Positions 1 through 5,849 are shown, numbered from the stretch's first letter. The stretch: DNA of 7,857 nt from JAFALX01 sp050734185 (GCA_050734185.1 JBOHUE010000116.1:1-7857); one strand, 5' to 3'. Notes: generated by a model from the sequence alone, not told the origin. Translations and numbers: made by a program.

Positions 1-1014
1 GTCGGGAACGGCACGCTGCAGCGTCCGGGGGCCGAGCCCTGCCTCGATCTCGGGGACGCTCGCATAGAGCACGCTGAACCAGAAGGCGAGGTACGTGTCG
101 TTGAACTCGTACTCGACCGCCCGCGCCGAGGGCTCGGCGCCCACGGGGATGGATCGGCGCAGCAGCCCGGAGCGGACGAGGACCTCGAGCGGATGCTCGA
201 TGCGCTGTGCGGCGGCGGCCACGATCTCCGAATAGCGCGTCTGCATGCGGCCGACGGCGGCGAGGATGCGGGTGTAGCCAACCGCGTCCGGCAGCTGCTC
301 GCGGAGGATCGCCTCGGCGTCGTCGAGGAGCACCCCGCCGGTGGTGCCTGCCATACGCAGGAGGTTCTCCTCGGTGGTCGCGTCCTGCTCCCAATCCAAT
401 AGATGGAGTGGGTAGCCGCCGCAGGCTGCGTACGCCTCGAGGAACTCCGGCGCCGACAATCGGGGAAGGAACTTCCGGGCGGTGGCGGCATCGAGCGGTT
501 CGACGTGGACGCCGACCGCCGGGTCGCCCTCGCCGAACGCCGGCGTGACAAGGTCTGCGCCGGAGCCGAGCAGGACGAGCATCAGCCGCGACCCGGGCGG
601 GACGTCGTGCCGGAAGAAGGCCGCCGCCTGCGCGGAGTCCGGATCCGTGCGCAACAGGCGCTCGTACCCGTCGATCACCACGAGCAACGGCGTCTCCTCG
701 GCGAGCACGCCGAGAAAGCGGACCGCAGAGCGCCAGCTGCCGAACGACGGCGCGGCGGCGACCTCGAACTGCCGGCCGGACTGGACGCGCACCGCACGGG
801 CGAGCCGCGCAAGCTCCATCTCCGCCGACTCCAGGGTTGCCCCGTACCAGACAGCTGGCTTGCCGCCGGCGAAGCAGGACAGGAGGTAGGTCTTGCCCAC
901 CCGGCGGCGGCCGTCGACCGTCACCAGCTGCGGCCGACCCTGGCACGCCAGTTGCCAGGCATCCTCCAGTTGGCGCATCTCGCGCTGCCTGCCGAGGAGC
1001 TGCCCCTTTTTCAT
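1..1014 (-). CDS. Archaeal-type P-loop ATPase (ATPase_2/DUF234-like), 3' end cut by window edge
   Basis: This minus-strand frame is open from an ATG at 1014-1012 to the left edge, giving 338 residues with no stop. The start is followed by LLGRQREM (residues 6-13), like the FVGRExEL opening of archaeal-type ATPases, then a Walker A motif GRRRVGKT (35-42). The likely Walker B is LLVVIDGYE (110-118), with the Asp kept but Gly-Tyr before the Glu instead of the usual Asp-Glu. Residues 301-326, with EYEFNDTYLAFWF, resemble the C-terminal DUF234-type domain of this family. I see no membrane helix or DNA-binding domain. No clear Shine-Dalgarno precedes the ATG, but the gene begins 25 bp after the upstream isomerase-like gene, so it is probably the last visible gene of the leftward operon. 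Family members are often poorly characterised signalling, defence or regulatory ATPases; a hydrogenase role is inferred only from position. Confidence 0.85.
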   Translation of the reverse strand, partial: MKKGQLLGRQREMRQLEDAWQLACQGRPQLVTVDGRRRVGKTYLLSCFAGGKPAVWYGATLESAEMELARLARAVRVQSGRQFEVAAAPSFGSWRSAVRFLGVLAEETPLLVVIDGYERLLRTDPDSAQAAAFFRHDVPPGSRLMLVLLGSGADLVTPAFGEGDPAVGVHVEPLDAATARKFLPRLSAPEFLEAYAACGGYPLHLLDWEQDATTEENLLRMAGTTGGVLLDDAEAILREQLPDAVGYTRILAAVGRMQTRYSEIVAAAAQRIEHPLEVLVRSGLLRRSIPVGAEPSARAVEYEFNDTYLAFWFSVLYASVPEIEAGLGPRTLQRAVPD

Positions 1015-1039
1015 CGAGACGGACTGCGCTGACCGCGCC

Positions 1040-1339
1040 TCAGCCGCCCTCGCCCTCCCCCAGCAGGACCGAGCGGTCGGTCATCTCCGCGAGCGGCATG
1101 ACCTCGTAGGTCGCGAAGTTGAAGACAGGCGCGCTGGCCAGCAGGTGGTCCAGCTCCTCGTGAGAGTTGACGTCGTAGATCCACGCGCCGCCATGGCGGC
1201 CGACGAGGTGGTAGCGGCCCAGCAGCTTCGACTGCGACTCCAGCTTGCGGCCGTGCTCCTGCTGACGGAGCACCGCGCGCATCGCTTCGGGGCCGACGCG
1301 GCCGAGCTCGAGCTTCCAGAGGACGAGGAACTTGGCCAC
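1040..1339 (-). CDS. Muconolactone delta-isomerase-like small protein (ferredoxin-like fold)
   Basis: The protein has 99 residues, the size of muconolactone delta-isomerases (about 92-96 aa). It shares their layout: a beta-strand start AKFLVLWKLEL (2-12), a charged helix, then VGRHGGAWIYDVNSHEELDH (46-65) and a final strand region ending ATYEVMPLAEM (76-86). The isomerase has comparable VGR...FDV.S.DEL...PLF...EV.PLA positions. It starts with GTG at 1339-1337 immediately after the hypC stop, which suggests translational coupling. No catechol or muconate pathway gene lies nearby, so real isomerase activity is unlikely; the fold often serves as a dimeric small-molecule-binding or structural unit. 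A hydrogenase-accessory role is inferred from location beside hypC. Family assignment is moderately sure, function unknown. Confidence 0.75.
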   Translation of the reverse strand: MAKFLVLWKLELGRVGPEAMRAVLRQQEHGRKLESQSKLLGRYHLVGRHGGAWIYDVNSHEELDHLLASAPVFNFATYEVMPLAEMTDRSVLLGEGEGG

Positions 1340-1624
1340 TCAGGAGGCCTCGCCGAGCGCCTTCGCCCAGTCGAAGTCCACCTCCTCGCCCGACTCGCCG
1401 CCGATGGCCTCGAGGAATCGCAGGGTGTCTGCGGCCTCCTCGGCGCTGACCTTGCTGACGGCCATAGCCACGTGGACCAGCACGTAGTCGCCAGGCTCTG
1501 CAGCGTCGTCGCCGCGGAGCATCACCGTGCTCACCTGACGGCGCTTTCCGCCCTGCTCCACCACCGCAAAATTGCGGCCCTCGTCCACGTACTCAATCAG
1601 CTTCGACGGAATGGTCAGGCACAT
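1340..1624 (-). CDS. hypC: HypC/HupF-family [NiFe]-hydrogenase maturation chaperone
   Basis: This is a 94-residue protein opening with MCLTIP, the HypC hallmark in which Cys2 is essential. In the family, HypC works with HypD to build and carry the Fe(CN)2CO unit and binds the immature large subunit in the cytoplasm. The second conserved block is EPGDYVLVHVAMAVSKVSAE (63-82), matching the family's GDYVLVHVGFAI.K.. segment. The acidic C-terminus (GESGEEVDFDW) resembles other HypC tails. The ATG at 1624 is fixed by the required Cys2; a GGGAG-like site lies 12 bp upstream (minus strand). It sits 36 bp after the ligase-like gene and abuts the isomerase-like gene. HypA, B, D, E and F are not in this window. 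It presumably serves the hydrogenase encoded on the other strand. Confidence 0.95.
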   Translation of the reverse strand: MCLTIPSKLIEYVDEGRNFAVVEQGGKRRQVSTVMLRGDDAAEPGDYVLVHVAMAVSKVSAEEAADTLRFLEAIGGESGEEVDFDWAKALGEAS

Positions 1625-1660
1625 GACGTCATCGTACTCCCGAGGCCTGCACGGGTTTGA

Positions 1661-2524
1661 TCACGGCGTCCACCCCGCATCTGACGGCGGCGCCACGTCG
1701 CCGGCCAGCGGCCAGAACGCGAGAGCAGCCGCGGACGCCAGCGGGTCAGACGATTCGATCGTCCCGTCCTCGCCAAAGTATTCGAGCTTGCCGATGTCGT
1801 TGATCTGCAGCGTGACCTTCTTGTCGCCCTCGACCACAACAATGAGCCCGCCGCCCGCGGTGATCTCAACGGCTTCGCCATCCACCTTCCGCGCGCGCGG
1901 GCCAAGCGGAAGAAATGTGGCGCGCACGCGCCGGCCCATCGTGCGGCAGCGCTCCTTGTAGTAGCCCACGAGCTCGGCGTCAGGACGCGACCAGTGCTCA
2001 TCGAACGTACGCACCAACTCGCCCATGAGGGCTGCACGGTCGCCATCGAAGTGCACGACATAGAAGGTGGTGATGGCCCATTCGATCCCTGCGACGCCAC
2101 TGGACACGCGGTCGACCATGCCCGCCAAGAGTGTGCCGTCTTCGGTGGTAATCGAGTCCGGCCAATCGATGCGGCCGGCATCGGGAATCGTGTCCAGCAG
2201 CGCGGAGACTCCCGCCAGGTAGAGACGGCCGCTGCGGATGGGCGGGATCTTCGGGTGCGTGATGAGCGAGAAGGCGAGACCGGTCTCCGCGTCGACGGGC
2301 CAGGGGACGCCACCGCGGTCGCGCAGACCCATCATGTACTGGGCCGCGACCACCGCACCGTCCGGCGCGTCGCCACGAGCCCAGCGCATGGCCTCCGCGT
2401 CGCAGGAGATGACCGCGACGAAGGTGCGCGCCGGGCGTTCGCCGAGGGACGCCGCGATCGCCTCCTCGGTGAGGTCGGAGGCCCTCGCGACGTCGATGGG
2501 CGTTGGCTTCGATTGATCCGTCAT
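1661..2524 (-). CDS. Biotin/lipoate-ligase-like protein with degenerate active site, putative hydrogenase accessory
   Basis: The 287-residue protein follows the layout of the biotin protein ligase catalytic domain plus its SH3-like C-terminal domain. Residues 61-90 (AQYMMGLRDRGGVPW then GLAFSLITHP) align with the ligase segment Q.aGRGRRG..W...GL.fS. Residues 119-138 (IDWPDSITTEDGTLLAGM) align with WPND......KLAGIL. Residues 193-247 (CRTMGRRVRATF, DGEAVEI, GGLIVVV, VTLQINDI) match the BPL C-terminal domain. Key catalytic features are lost: the GRGRRG adenylate loop is not intact, WPND reads WPDS, and the catalytic Lys (K183 in E. coli BirA) is a Leu. It has no N-terminal DNA-binding domain. 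Biotinylation is therefore unlikely, and a binding or scaffold role in hydrogenase maturation is possible. It is the first gene of the leftward operon with hypC. The ATG at 2524 has only a weak GGGA-type upstream site. Confidence 0.75.
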   Translation of the reverse strand: MTDQSKPTPIDVARASDLTEEAIAASLGERPARTFVAVISCDAEAMRWARGDAPDGAVVAAQYMMGLRDRGGVPWPVDAETGLAFSLITHPKIPPIRSGRLYLAGVSALLDTIPDAGRIDWPDSITTEDGTLLAGMVDRVSSGVAGIEWAITTFYVVHFDGDRAALMGELVRTFDEHWSRPDAELVGYYKERCRTMGRRVRATFLPLGPRARKVDGEAVEITAGGGLIVVVEGDKKVTLQINDIGKLEYFGEDGTIESSDPLASAAALAFWPLAGDVAPPSDAGWTP

Positions 2525-2685
2525 AGGTCTGTGTCCCGAATTGTTGGCAAATTTGTTGACGAGCTGTCCGAGCTAGATGTACAACGCATTCAGTGCTCCA
2601 ATCGGCCCGTGTGCACCTCTCGGCCCGACTGGAGCTTTGTTATTTCCCCCGGTAGCTGACTTCCTGATTGTGGAGGTATCCCCCC
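2525..2685. promoter_or_regulatory. Divergent intergenic region with presumed back-to-back promoters
   Basis: This non-coding stretch lies between the leftward hypC operon and the rightward membrane-protein array, so it must hold both promoters unless each is read from farther away. A possible rightward -35 is TTGACG (2556-2561), with TGTACA (2578-2583) a weak -10 at 16 bp spacing. CAAATTTG (2548-2555) is a perfect 8-bp palindrome next to that -35. TCGGCCCG occurs twice in direct orientation (2602-2609 and 2620-2627), 18 bp apart. Individual elements are weak; only the divergent arrangement is firm. Confidence 0.4.
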
Positions 2686-2994
2686 GTGACTGATTCCGAC
2701 CTCCTGGCGCGGTGGATCATTGGACTGGTGGCCGCTGGGGTCATCGTCGTGGTGGTCGTCGCGCTCCTGCTCCTCATCATCAACGAGGCGCGCCGGATTC
2801 TCAACGCTGCGGTGCGCTGCCTGCACGCCGTGCGTTCCATCCGAACCCACGTGGAGCCGATCTGGGAGCTCCACACCACGAACACGGTTGCGGAAGAGCT
2901 CGTTTCCGGTGCGCAGAGTATCGAGTCGAAGGCGAGGCTCCTCGCGGACACGCTCGAGGCGCACGAGCCGGCGACTGCGACGCGAGGAGTGTGA
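2686..2994 (+). CDS. Small single-pass membrane protein 1 of hydrogenase-linked array
   Basis: The protein has 102 residues. After a nine-residue N-terminus comes one strongly hydrophobic helix (about 10-32, including VIVVVVVALLLLII), then a polar helical tail to the C-terminus. The GTG at 2686 is preferred over an in-frame TTG at 2668 because GGAGG (2672-2676) sits 9 bp before it. The tail segment WELHTTNTVAEELVSGAQSI (60-79) is similar in pattern to VELSLLRRTNQLVADVLEAS in the next protein, suggesting gene duplication. No enzymatic motif or cofactor ligand set is seen. It is the first of five translationally packed small membrane proteins upstream of the hydrogenase subunits; a scaffold, anchor or electron/quinone-transfer role is inferred from this context only. 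Confidence 0.8.
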   Translation: MTDSDLLARWIIGLVAAGVIVVVVVALLLLIINEARRILNAAVRCLHAVRSIRTHVEPIWELHTTNTVAEELVSGAQSIESKARLLADTLEAHEPATATRGV

Positions 2995-2996
2995 GC

Positions 2997-3323
2997 ATGT
3001 CCTCCACTGCGTCCAACCTCTGGATCGCCGGACTGGCCATCGCGGTCGTGGTCCTCGCGGTCGCAACAGTGCTGCTGACGGTGGTCCTCCGGGTGGCGTC
3101 GCAGATCGACGACGGCGCCAAGGAGATCTGGACCGTGGGCAAGCAGGTGGCCAACGCAACCGTTGAGCTGTCGCTGCTGCGGCGCACCAATCAGCTCGTC
3201 GCCGACGTCCTCGAGGCGTCGACCGGCATTCTCGCCAACGCTCGCCGCATCTCGCGGCATGCGCGCAGCTGCCCCGGCTGTCCGCGCTGCGTGCTCAGCG
3301 GCCAGACCGGAGGAGTCCGCTGA
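2997..3323 (+). CDS. Small single-pass membrane protein 2 of the array, with Cys triplet at C-terminus
   Basis: The protein has 108 residues with a single membrane helix at about 8-31 (LWIAGLAIAVVVLAVATVLL region) and a helical tail. AGGAG (2985-2989) lies 7 bp before the ATG, and the start is 2 bp after the previous stop. Residues 56-80 resemble the tail of protein 1, so the two are likely paralogues. Unlike the other four, it ends with a basic segment and CPGCPRC (92-98), a C-x2-C-x2-C arrangement that could bind metal or form disulphides; three cysteines alone do not make a recognised cluster site and there is no CxxCH haem motif. The stop shares a base with the next ATG. Function is unknown. 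Confidence 0.8.
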   Translation: MSSTASNLWIAGLAIAVVVLAVATVLLTVVLRVASQIDDGAKEIWTVGKQVANATVELSLLRRTNQLVADVLEASTGILANARRISRHARSCPGCPRCVLSGQTGGVR

Positions 3324-3619
3324 TGATCGTGATCCTGACGGTCGCTTCCATCGTTGCCGCGCTCCTGCTGTTCGGCACGCTCGCCCGCTTCCTGCTCCTT
3401 ATTACTAACAAGCTCGACTCAATCGGCAATGGGTCACAGAGCTCGCTGGCGATGATCACGTGGGGCGTGCGGGCCATCGAGAACGAAACCGCAGTCATTC
3501 CGGCCGAGGTGCCACGGCTCAACCAGCAGCTGGCCGCCGCGGCGGAGGGGCTGGGCCAGATCGACCAGGGCCTCGTCGCCATCGCCCAAGGCGCCGCCGC
3601 TCAGGAGGCATTCAAATGA
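3323..3619 (+). CDS. Small single-pass membrane protein 3 of the array
   Basis: The protein has 98 residues with the membrane helix at the very N-terminus (about 2-26, ILTVASIVAALLLFGTLARF) and a helical Ala/Gln-rich tail. GGAGGAG (3309-3315) gives a strong ribosome site 7 bp before the ATG, which overlaps the previous stop by one base. Tail residues 57-84 (VPRLNQQLAAAAEGLGQIDQ and on) align without gaps to protein 5 (VPDQLPAINGALVQLNEGLK and on), sharing a P-x2-N-x2-L-x4-EGL-x3-D-x2-L spacing, so these two are probable paralogues. Such a tail suits an amphipathic or oligomerising helix. No cofactor motif is seen; the role is inferred only from linkage to the hydrogenase. Confidence 0.82.
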   Translation: MIVILTVASIVAALLLFGTLARFLLLITNKLDSIGNGSQSSLAMITWGVRAIENETAVIPAEVPRLNQQLAAAAEGLGQIDQGLVAIAQGAAAQEAFK

Positions 3620-3930
3620 ACGACGGTCAGCTCGTGGCCGCCAACATCCTGTGGGACATCGCGCTGCTGCTCGTGATCGCGTTCATCGTGCCGCTCCTGA
3701 TGTTCCGGGCAGCGCGGATGGTGAGCGCGGCACGCGCCATCGCCATCGAGTTCAAGGTCACGCTCACGGCTGCCGGCGGAATCGCCCGCAATACGCAGCC
3801 GACAGCGGCCGCGCTCGACCAGACCATCCAAGTGGCGGGCGCCATCCTCGGCACCGCCGGCCAGATCAATGAGCACAGCGGCGCGATCGAAACGCTGCTG
3901 ACGTCGCGCGCCGCGGGGGGACGCCGATGA
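3616..3930 (+). CDS. Small single-pass membrane protein 4 of the array
   Basis: The protein has 104 residues with one membrane helix (about 11-30, ILWDIALLLVIAFIVPLLMF) after a short polar start, then a long Ala/Thr-rich helical region (35-97) ending in a basic GGRR. The ATG overlaps the previous stop in an ATGA arrangement, and AGGAGG (3603-3608) lies 7 bp upstream, so translation is almost certainly coupled. The tail (TAAGGIARNTQPTAAALDQT onward, 51-95) has the general heptad-like look of the other members but I cannot align it confidently to any one. I recognise no family; it belongs to the array by size, layout and spacing. Confidence 0.82.
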   Translation: MNDGQLVAANILWDIALLLVIAFIVPLLMFRAARMVSAARAIAIEFKVTLTAAGGIARNTQPTAAALDQTIQVAGAILGTAGQINEHSGAIETLLTSRAAGGRR

Positions 3931-4208
3931 GCGGCTGGCAGGCGATCAACACCTGGGTCACGTTCGTGCTCGCCGTCGCCGTGGTCGTTGTGCTGGCGGT
4001 GACGCTCATCTCCACCCTTGGCTGGCTCATGACCGGTCGTCGTGCCGCGGAGCAGCTGGCAGGTGGCCTCGAGACCGTGGCCGACCAGACCAAGACGGTG
4101 CCCGACCAGCTGCCGGCGATCAATGGCGCGCTGGTTCAGCTCAATGAGGGCCTGAAGTCGGTGGACGGCCACCTCGGAGGTGCCGCGGCAGCGTTCGGAC
4201 TCCGCTAA
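3927..4208 (+). CDS. Small single-pass membrane protein 5 of the array
   Basis: The protein has 93 residues with a membrane helix at about 11-35 (VTFVLAVAVVVVLAVTLIST region) and a tail ending GGAAAAFGLR. The ATG overlaps the previous stop as ATGA, and a G-rich site (3915-3921) lies 5 bp upstream. Tail residues 55-83 match protein 3 in spacing of Pro, Asn, EGL, Asp and Leu residues, indicating duplication. It is the last member of the coupled set; the next gene starts 9 bp after its TAA. No catalytic or metal-binding motif is visible. Its function is unknown, with membrane attachment or quinone-conduit assembly for the downstream hydrogenase as the working idea. Confidence 0.82.
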   Translation: MSGWQAINTWVTFVLAVAVVVVLAVTLISTLGWLMTGRRAAEQLAGGLETVADQTKTVPDQLPAINGALVQLNEGLKSVDGHLGGAAAAFGLR

Positions 4209-4217
4209 CCTGTTGCC

Positions 4218-4502
4218 GTGCCCTTGGACCGGCTCGGCGACCGTTTCCCCACCGGTGAGCAGGCGCTCAAAGCGGCGTTGAAACGCGAGCGCGTTCCCAT
4301 CGACGACGTGCAGCTCGGCCTCGGTTACACGGGAGTGTCCTGGAGCCTCCACGTGACGGCGCCACGGCTCGGCTACCGCAAGGTGGCCCAGCTGGCGCCG
4401 GACGAACTTCGAGCCGACACCGCCTTTATCGAGCTCTGCGATTCCATCGCCGAAGAGCTTGGTATGCTGGCGCGTCGGATGCCCCGGGACCAGCATCACT
4501 GA
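4218..4502 (+). CDS. Small soluble protein of unknown function
   Basis: This is a 94-residue protein from GTG at 4218, 9 bp after the last membrane-array gene. It has no hydrophobic helix or signal peptide. The predicted layout is helix (FPTGEQALKAALKRE, 10-24), strand-rich middle (DDVQLGLGYTGVSWSLHVTA, 29-48) and C-terminal helix (DTAFIELCDSIAEELGMLAR, 67-86). I do not recognise the family. There is no clear Shine-Dalgarno, so it may depend on read-through from the upstream array. Codon choice matches the neighbours and the reading frame is unbroken between genes, which supports a real gene. Position between the membrane array and the hydrogenase subunits suggests an accessory role, but nothing in the sequence identifies it. 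Confidence 0.65.
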   Translation: MPLDRLGDRFPTGEQALKAALKRERVPIDDVQLGLGYTGVSWSLHVTAPRLGYRKVAQLAPDELRADTAFIELCDSIAEELGMLARRMPRDQHH

Positions 4503-4506
4503 GAAG

Positions 4507-4535
4507 TTGACTTGCCCCGTGGCTAGGTGTAGCGT
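4507..4535 (+). promoter_or_regulatory. Putative sigma70-type promoter for the hydrogenase subunits
   Basis: TTGACT (4507-4512) and TAGCGT (4530-4535) are separated by exactly 17 bp. The -10 fits the TAnnnT form common in high-GC Gram-positive housekeeping promoters, and the -35 matches five of six consensus bases. It starts 4 bp after the stop of the preceding gene and would give a leader of roughly 80 nt before the small-subunit start, so the structural genes could be transcribed apart from the membrane array. Confidence 0.55.
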
Positions 4536-4594
4536 GCACACACCGGCAATGCACGACAGGTCGGGATTTCGTACGGCGGATACGAGGACAGTCA

Positions 4595-4611
4595 TGGCCA
4601 CACTGTGGTCA
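4595..4611 (+). promoter_or_regulatory. Short hairpin immediately upstream of the small-subunit ribosome site
   Basis: TGGCCACACTGTGGTCA can fold into a 7-bp stem (one G-U pair) with an ACT loop. It ends one base before the GGAGG ribosome site (4613-4617). At DNA level the same near-palindrome could be a protein-binding site. No U-tract follows, so it is not an intrinsic terminator. Confidence 0.35.
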
Positions 4612-4625
4612 CGGAGGGAAATGAG

Positions 4626-5849
4626 TTGACGGCAACGGCTCCCTACACTGGCGGACGGCTTCAGGACAGACCTTGGATGCCGCCGCTAAAGGCTCCGTTC
4701 GACAAGATCTACGTGTTCTGGCTTGCGGGAATGAGCTGCGACGGTTGCTCAATCGCTGCGACCGGCGCAACTAATCCACCACTGGAGCGACTGCTGCTCG
4801 GACAGGTGCCGGCGCTTCCCAAGGTGATCCTGCATCACCCAGTCCTCGCGATTGAGTCCGGCGCCGCCTACGTCGAGAACTTCCGCCGCGCGCTGCGCGG
4901 TGAGCTCGACGCTCCCTATGTCGTGTGTCTCGAAGGGTCCGCGTGCGACGACCGGATGGCGGGCTCAGGCTACTGGGTGGCGCTGGGCACGGGTAGCCTC
5001 GAGTCAGAGGACGCCAACATGGTCGACGGCGTCCGTCAGCCGGTCAGCGTCATGGACTGGATCGTGGCGATGGCGCCGGGAGCGGCCGCGTGCGTGGCCG
5101 TGGGCACCTGCGCCACGTGGGGCGGCATTCCGTCCGCCTACGGCAACGTCACCGGCGCCATGTCTCTGCAGGACCTGCTCGGCAAGGACTACCGCAGCGC
5201 GTTCGGTCTGCCGGTGGTCAACGTTCCCGGATGCTCGCCCGTCGGCGACAACATCATGGAGACGGTCGCCGCGACAGTGCTCTTCCTCCAGGGCATCGGG
5301 CCACTGCCCGAGTTCGACGACCTGGGCCGTCCCAACTGGCTCTTCGGCGAGACGGTGCACCGCCACTGCGTGCGCGCCGGCTACTACGAAGAGGGCGTGT
5401 TCGCCAAGACCTACGGCGAGAAGGAATGCCTGGTCGAGGTGGGCTGCTGGGGCCCGGTCGTGCAGTGCAACATCACCGAGCGCGGTGCCATCAACGGGAT
5501 GGGTGGTTGCATGAACACCGGCGGCCCGTGCATCGGCTGCACGATGCCTGGCTTCCCGGACAAGTTCTCGCCGTTCTACAAGTCCTCGCCAGGAAGCGTC
5601 ATCTCGAGTAACACGTCGCGCCTCACCGGCATGACGATCCGCCGGCTTCGCAACATGAGCCGCAAGAACCTCAACCGTTCGATGGTCACCGACCGTCGCG
5701 GCAAGGTGTCCAGCGGCTGGAGCTTCAACGAGCCGAAGCCAACCGTTGTTGACGAGACAGTCCATTACTTCTACGACAAGTGGCAGTTCTGGGGAACAGC
5801 AAAGCCAGGATCGAGAAAGTCAAACCAGGTGGCTGGGAGAAAAGGCTAG
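4626..5849 (+). CDS. hhyS: [NiFe]-hydrogenase small subunit, group 1h-like (actinobacterial type)
   Basis: This Fe-S subunit carries electrons from the NiFe site to an acceptor. The TTG at 4626 is chosen because GGAGG (4613-4617) is 8 bp upstream; an in-frame GTG at 4605 would add seven residues but lies inside a hairpin without a ribosome site. The 407 residues show ligands for three clusters: proximal C38-x2-C41, C162 (GTCATWGG) and C203 (PGCSP); distal H245, C248, C268 and C274 (GCWGP); medial C281, C295, C302 and C305 (CIGCTMPGFPDKF). C295 gives a possible fourth Cys for a 4Fe-4S medial cluster, as in actinobacterial-type enzymes. C41 stands where the characterised Ralstonia enzyme has an Asp ligand. 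There is no Tat signal or C-terminal membrane helix, so it should be cytosolic. Its stop is 4 bp before the large subunit. Group 1l or a sister clade remains possible. Confidence 0.93.
   Translation: MTATAPYTGGRLQDRPWMPPLKAPFDKIYVFWLAGMSCDGCSIAATGATNPPLERLLLGQVPALPKVILHHPVLAIESGAAYVENFRRALRGELDAPYVVCLEGSACDDRMAGSGYWVALGTGSLESEDANMVDGVRQPVSVMDWIVAMAPGAAACVAVGTCATWGGIPSAYGNVTGAMSLQDLLGKDYRSAFGLPVVNVPGCSPVGDNIMETVAATVLFLQGIGPLPEFDDLGRPNWLFGETVHRHCVRAGYYEEGVFAKTYGEKECLVEVGCWGPVVQCNITERGAINGMGGCMNTGGPCIGCTMPGFPDKFSPFYKSSPGSVISSNTSRLTGMTIRRLRNMSRKNLNRSMVTDRRGKVSSGWSFNEPKPTVVDETVHYFYDKWQFWGTAKPGSRKSNQVAGRKG

Noticed and set aside
193..1032. Several plus-strand open frames across the left end
   Set aside because: They lie antisense to a continuous minus-strand ATPase frame with Walker motifs; their translations are Arg/Ala/Pro-rich and show no domain.
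1615..2313. Second minus-strand frame of 232 codons within the ligase-like gene
   Set aside because: It is a shifted-frame shadow with Ser/Arg-rich translation; the frame from 2524 carries the recognisable two-domain fold.
3627..4601. 324-codon minus-strand open frame
   Set aside because: It runs opposite the membrane-protein array and the soluble small gene, whose starts, ribosome sites and hydrophobic helices are convincing.
4605..4625. GTG at 4605 as small-subunit start
   Set aside because: No ribosome site precedes it and GGAGG lies within this extension at the right distance for TTG 4626; it stays possible but less likely.
4626..4740. Tat signal peptide on the small subunit
   Set aside because: There is no twin-arginine motif followed by a hydrophobic stretch; the N-terminus leads directly into the first Fe-S ligand domain.
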